Shown here: positions 59,483 to 64,000 of the stretch, in pieces | Position numbering within the stretch: position 1 is the stretch's first letter | How the letters are laid out: each line of letters opens with the position of its first letter | Assembly (NCBI RefSeq): GCF_024868665.1 | Contig: NC_079900.1 | Location: 21,970,164-22,034,163, forward strand | Source of the DNA: Triplophysa rosa | Lineage: Eukaryota > Chordata > Actinopteri > Cypriniformes > Nemacheilidae | Length of the DNA stretch: 64,000 nucleotides | Direction of reading: 5' to 3' | Notes under the pieces: model-generated | What the model was told of the DNA's origin: nothing | The model's database searches: none | What the model saw: the letters and a program-made list of their open reading frames with translations, nothing else | Made by a program: the position numbers and the translations under genes

Positions 59483-60364
59483 CAGTGAGGGAAATAATTA
59501 TTTGATCCCCTGCTGATTTTGTAAGTTTGCCTGCTTACAAAGAAATGAAGGGTCTATCATTTTTATAGTGGTGTTCTTGGGGTCATAGTCAGCATTTCTC
59601 CCGCTCCAAAAACAGGAGTCAATTTTGGTCTCACAGCAGTGCCAGCACTTTCGCCAAAGCCTTTTCTGAATCATTTTGATGTTCATTGTCAAACTTCAGA
59701 CGAGCCAGGCGGGCCTTCTTGGGCAGGAGGACCTTGCGGGTGCTTCAGGATTTCAATCTATTGTGGCATAGCGTGTTACCAATGTGTTACCAATGGTTTG
59801 CTTGCTAACTGTGGTCCCAACTGTCTTGAAATCATTAACAAGCTTCTTCTGTGTAGTTCTGGGCTGATCTTTAACCTTTCTCATGATCATCTTTACTCCA
59901 TTGGGGAAATCTTGCAGGGAGCTCCAGACCAAGGGCAATTGATAGTTATTTTGTATTTCTTCTATTTCCAAATAATCTTGTCCCTGACATCCTTTAAAAC
60001 CTATTTGGTCTGGACCATGGTGGTGGAGAGGTTGAAATGGAATATACAGATTCTGTTGGCAGGCATCTTTTATATACATAACAAGCTGATTTAGGAGTAC
60101 TTTCTTAAAGTGACAGGACTAATCTGCGCTCCATATAGGCACATAACCAATCTGTGGAGCCAGAATTCTTGCTTGTTGGTAGGGGATCAAATACTTTTTG
60201 ACTGAAATGCAAATCAATGTATAACCTTTATATAACATTTTTTTCTCCAGATTTTTTTTCTCTATCAGTTAAAATAAACCCACCATAAAAATTATAGACC
60301 CTTCATTTCTTTGTAAGCAGGCAAACAAAATCAGCAGGGGATCAAATAATTATTTCCCTCACTG
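59483..60364 (-). mobile_element. Tc1-like transposon, internally deleted, both ends present
   Basis: The ends CAGTGAGGGAAATAATTATT and AATAATTATTTCCCTCACTG are perfect inverted repeats. The pairing continues about 70 bp inward (GATCCCCTGCTGATTTTG, TTACAAAGAAATGAAGGGTC). TA flanks both sides (59481-59482, 60365-60366). The length of 882 bp, against about 1.6 kb for a full Tc1-like element, implies a large internal deletion. The ends resemble those of Tc1-like elements of other teleosts. Transposase remnants are listed separately. Confidence 0.9.
59560..60079 (-). pseudogene. Remnants of a Tc1-like transposase
   Basis: On the minus strand, 59756-59890 reads [18 protein letters not shown] and [13 protein letters not shown]. 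This is the second helix-turn-helix of the DNA-binding domain of Tc1-type transposases. After a break, 59560-59692 resembles part of the catalytic domain (KRLWRKCW, ETKID, NADYDPKNT), with damaged spacing and a missing intervening segment. The start, the middle and the C-terminal third of a normal transposase of about 340 residues are absent. It cannot be functional. Confidence 0.8.
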
Positions 60365-60366
60365 TA

Positions 60367-61048
60367 TATGGAGATAAAATTACCAATATTGGCTGGTATA
60401 TGATGACCAAATTTAGTGATGCAGTAGCTACCACCACAATCAGACAATAATTGTGCAACTTAATTGTCAAATATTAAAAATCCTAAAATTCTTATTCTTA
60501 GTTACATTTAAGATTCATTTAACACATGTTTCTGGTACATACTGTATATCACAGCAATCAGAGCGGGTGTATAAATCTTCTTTCACCTGTAGATGGAGAC
60601 AAACAACCATCTGTTGCGTATGTTATAAGTATTGTCCCAGGCGGTCAAACAATTTTATACTGAGTGTAAAGCAGATGTGCTTTATATGAGTGAATAGTTT
60701 AACTTAGTGGGAGCCACAAGTATCTCTGTAAAAGTTCATTTGTAGCAGAATGTGCATGTTGGTTATGTAAAAATCAGATCAATTCAACTCAAAGTGTTGT
60801 GCCTGGCTTTATGACAAACTATACTGCACACTAAACATGCAAAAGACGCAAGACAGTGGTGTTTTATATTTGTCACATCAATGTGTGGTTTGGCTAATCT
60901 TTTGACACTTGTATGTGGACTTATTATAAAAACACACTTTCTACAGTTGTTTAAATAGTTTTTAATGCGTTTGCCAATCTGTGTGACTATTTGCATGTTG
61001 CGCTATAGATTTAAAAAACTGTAAACAACAATTCAGCTAGAAGTCAGT
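60367..61048. other. Gene-free AT-rich stretch
   Basis: No exon, RNA gene or repeat terminus was recognised. Confidence 0.45.
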
Positions 61049-62028
61049 GGCCTGTAGCACGAAGTGAGATGAACAAACTCAGAGTTGCAGAGTATGTTTT
61101 GAGTTGACAAACCCTGTTTTATGACGCTGGTTACCAACTTTCTCTCTCAACTCAGGTTTAACCCTGAATTATTGGTTACGCAGTATATGCGTGCATATGA
61201 AAGGGTGGGCTTTTGCAGAGAACAGCCAATAGCGTTCAACATGGAAAAAAAAATTCATAGGTGAAAGAAAGAGACATTAAAATGAGTTTAAAACGGTTTT
61301 AACTGGAAAAAAGGCTGATTGTGTAACTGTTGAAATGTTTGACACAGAACATTTTTTACAGGCTCGCAATGAGGATAAAGCCTGTTAAAAATTCCAAAGC
61401 CCAACATGTTTAACAATTTGGTTTAATATATCAGTATTACTATTATTAAAGTATACACTTATAGCAGCTGTGACACGTCAGAGGAGATCTGGCCCTCCCG
61501 GCTGAGACTGGTTTCTCCCGAGGTTTTTTTCTCCATTTATTTATCATGGGAGTTTGGGTTCCTCGCCACAGGGCCGTGTCGGCTTGCTCACCGGGAGACT
61601 GATATATTAGATTATCTTAAAGTTCAGTAAATTCCGTTAACATTGCTTTATTAGAATGATCTTACTTGTTCTACAAACACCATGCACTGTCTTATGTTTT
61701 CTGTTCCTGTAAAGCTGCTTTGGAACAATGCACATTGTGAAAAGCGCTATATAAATAAAATTGAATTGAATATATGATCGTGTTTTCCTTGCCGATGTGC
61801 CTCTTTCTGTTGACATTAAAGGGTTAACTGTGATGATTCAGCACTCAGCTGATCCAGTTTGGGTTTGTGAGCCCTTATCTAGAATAAAACCTGGGTAGCC
61901 GTGTAGCGTAAGTTATGAACCCTGTTTTAAACCAATCCACTTTCTTGAGCTCCGAAAATTCTGAGTTTGCTTAAACTAAACGCAAACTTACTTGGGTAAA
62001 AACTGAAACCGGCATTGTGATACAGGCC
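61049..62028. mobile_element. Element with GGCCTGTAGCACGAAG ends, holding a LINE-tail insertion
   Basis: The left GGCCTGTAGCACGAAG is mirrored by the right CATTGTGATACAGGCC. Near-terminal TTGCAGAGTATG, GAGTTGACAAACCC and AACTCAGGTTTAACCC are answered by AAACTAAACGCAAACTTAC on the right. The plan resembles the element at 9540-10514. A separate repeat occupies 61488-61775 inside it. Confidence 0.55.
61488..61775 (+). repeat. LINE/SINE 3' tail common in cyprinids
   Basis: It contains CTGGCCCTCCCGGCTGAGAC, GGTTTCTCCCGAGGTTTTTT, GGTTCCTCGCCACAGGG and TGTAAAGCTGCTTTGGAAC, then AAAGCGCTATATAAATAAA followed by short ATTGAATTGAA repeats. Such a tail ending in a short tandem repeat is characteristic of L2-type non-LTR elements and SINEs that share their 3' end. 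No reverse transcriptase is attached. Confidence 0.65.
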
Positions 62029-62942
62029 ACATGTGATGTTACTATCGCATGTGAAAAAAATTCTAGCTCAAACTTGGAAATGTCGAGCACTATGTAAATA
62101 GGCTTCAGGATGATTATATTGGTTTGGAGAACAAGTTTTGGAGTGAAGAGAGTGGTGAAGGGGACAAAACAGAGGAGGACAGGATGACATGGAAACAGGA
62201 TAGACACAATGTGTTCATAACAGTAAAAAGCCTCGCTGTATACAGTCTCCTAAGATGTATTTGTTTTGTGTGTTATTGTTCATTCCAAACTCAAAGACAA
62301 TGAAAATACAATGTTTAGAGAATACATTTTTGCCCACTGTTTGCAGTGAAAATATATATTGGATACGCATATATAGAACATTTTTTCACATACAGAGTCA
62401 TCCACATCCACTGCACACTGAACTGGCATTAAAATACAGTTAGTTTTCATTCAAGTGTCTACTTATGCAAGAGATGCGTAACGTTTTGAGCTTTGTGATA
62501 AAAAGTTTGTTTAAATTGTGTGTTACTGTGTTATATTAAAAGTTATATTTTGGATGGTAGTTTTGATTAAAAATGTAGAATATCTGGTTTACAACAAGAA
62601 TATTTGAAAAAACAACTGTTGAATTCAACATGCAACGTCATGGATTAACAACAGATCCTGCTGCTATTTCAGACGTGTTTGTTGCATATAGTTTTTGTTA
62701 AATAATTTAGAAATAACCTTTTGCATGCGTGAGCTTGACAGCGTATACACCAGATGCAATGTTTATTATACATCATTTATTTGTGCTTGTCATTATTGTT
62801 TTTTTATTCAAGTGCCCTCACAACGTTTAATCAAAATCTGAAAAAGTACTTTCGCTCTAAAGCAGCAAAGAGACTTTACCTTAGTTTTGTTTGTCTTTCT
62901 TTCAACCTTAAAATCGACTTGATTTCTCTTATCTTGAAGTTC
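62029..62942. other. Gene-free AT-rich stretch
   Basis: No recognised feature. The frames at 61971-62207 and 62255-62443 are short and unconvincing. Confidence 0.45.
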
Positions 62943-63590
62943 ATTTTTTAAGTATACTTAAGTATATTTTTAAGTATACTTTGTAATATCAATCGACTAG
63001 TATGCTTGGAAGTCCGCTTGGGACTAAATTGGCCCTTTTTTAGTTTATAAAAGTATACTTTTGAGTGTACTTTAAGTTTAACAGTAGTGAACTTTGAGTA
63101 CAAAACAAGTTTACAATTAAGTTTCATTTGTACTACAACTATACTCCAAGTAAACTTGTTGGTATACTGATACTTTACTAGTTCAATACTTTTAGCCCAT
63201 GTTTAGTCTGTGAAAGTACACTTTGAAGTTTACTCCCAGTAAACTATTAGTTAAGTAGTTTTTATACTGCAAGCATACTTGTAGGTTTTCTTTGGGTTTA
63301 CTGGTAGTTTACTAGTTTATTACTTGTAGCACATTTGTCATTTATAAAAGTACACTTAAAGTTTACTCTCAGTAAACTACAAATTTATTTTAAGTATGCT
63401 TGTAAGCTTTCTTTAGGTAACCTTGCATATATACCGATAGTTAACTATCAATACTTGTAGTACATTTGTAAGTACACTTCAACATGTATTCTTAGTAAAC
63501 TACTAGTTGAAGTATTTTTATGAACATACTATTTAGATATTATTTTTGCACTTGAAATACTTGTAATATACCTCTAACTGTACATGTACA
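62943..63590. repeat. AAGTATACTT-rich repeat, second locus
   Basis: The stretch is dense in AAGTATACTTAAG, AAAGTATACTTTTGAG, GTAAACTACTAG and related words, with local inverted symmetry. TATTTTTGCACTTGAAATAC near its right end matches the reverse complement of the repeat at about 15509-15540. The boundaries are uncertain. Confidence 0.6.
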
Positions 63591-64000
63591 GATGACTCAA
63601 AATCATGAATTACATTAGCATATTAATGTTCGCATTACTAGGAAACTTAGGAAAATTACTTACTAGGAAAATATTAGGAACACAAGCTAAACCAACAAAA
63701 TAAGTAAATTCAATTCTCTTCTGTTCAAATTTATTTCTATAGCACGATTAAAATCTTTCACAGCTTTACAAATACATATTAATATAAAAATTAGCTATAT
63801 TATTATAATAAGTAGTGAGAGAAGTATAAAACAGGAAAATATGCAATAGACATAATAAATAGAAAACTTTTCTATATAGTAAATACAAAAAATAATACAA
63901 GAGAGTCAAACCATTAATTTGTGGTCATATGTAATAACTGCACAAAATATTTGTTACAGGCATATATATTTTTAACAAGGGTTTTCAAGGTCATCCATTA
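63591..64000. other. AT-rich end of window with a diverged LINE-tail trace
   Basis: At about 63722-63775 the words TTCAAATTTATTTCTATAGC and CACAGCTTTACAAATAC look like a decayed reverse-strand version of the tail seen at 61700-61770. Nothing else was recognised. Confidence 0.4.

Larger units (their letters stand above)
46482..59896 (+). repeat. Second copy of the 13.4-kb near-identical direct duplication
   Basis: It matches 33077-46480 at an offset of 13405 (13416 after an 11-bp insertion near 59783). Unlike the first copy it runs on without a break through the complete Tc1-like element into 59.9-64 kb. The simplest reading is that this copy is the start of the next contig and only one locus exists. 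Confidence 0.97.

Overview
The window looks like nuclear DNA of a teleost fish, most likely a cyprinid. It has one vertebrate gene with six small exons and GT-AG introns of up to 18 kb. It also has AT-rich intergenic DNA and a dense load of short cut-and-paste transposon derivatives (hAT with 8-bp target duplications, Tc1-like with TA duplications, Angel-type palindromes), solo LTRs, and a LINE tail of a kind common in cyprinids. There are no bacterial-style operons, rRNA genes or CRISPR arrays.

The only gene I can support is a lipid phosphate phosphatase of the PLPP1/2/3 family, closest to PLPP3, on the minus strand. Its six coding exons are 43858-44047, 25353-25510, 22307-22590, 21450-21507, 18661-18837 and 18009-18110. 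They join in phase to 322 residues, and all three catalytic motifs (KxxxxxxRP, SGH, SRxxxxxH) are intact. The probable 3' UTR lies at about 16810-18008. A CpG-rich putative promoter lies upstream of 44047.

Layout: 1-16.8 kb is gene-free DNA downstream of the gene, with many dispersed repeats and a nest of insertions at 14.4-16.4 kb. The gene body occupies 16.8-44.6 kb. Intron 4 holds a 22-bp minisatellite grown inside a small palindromic transposon. Intron 2 holds a hAT element nested inside another hAT element, followed by a foldback carrying a possible THAP-like fragment. Intron 1 holds further hAT elements and an old tandem array that itself carries a MITE and a solo LTR. The region from 59.9 to 64 kb is upstream repeat-rich DNA.

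The dominant anomaly is that 33077-46480 and 46482-59896 are almost the same 13.4 kb sequence in direct orientation, joined at a single N (46481). Exon 1 and the putative promoter are therefore present twice. The constant offset, near identity, single N, and a first copy that stops inside a transposon whole only in the second copy all point to two overlapping contig ends placed side by side, not to a true duplication. I found no previously undescribed gene system. The points of interest are the assembly seam and several clear records of transposon insertion and tandem-repeat growth.
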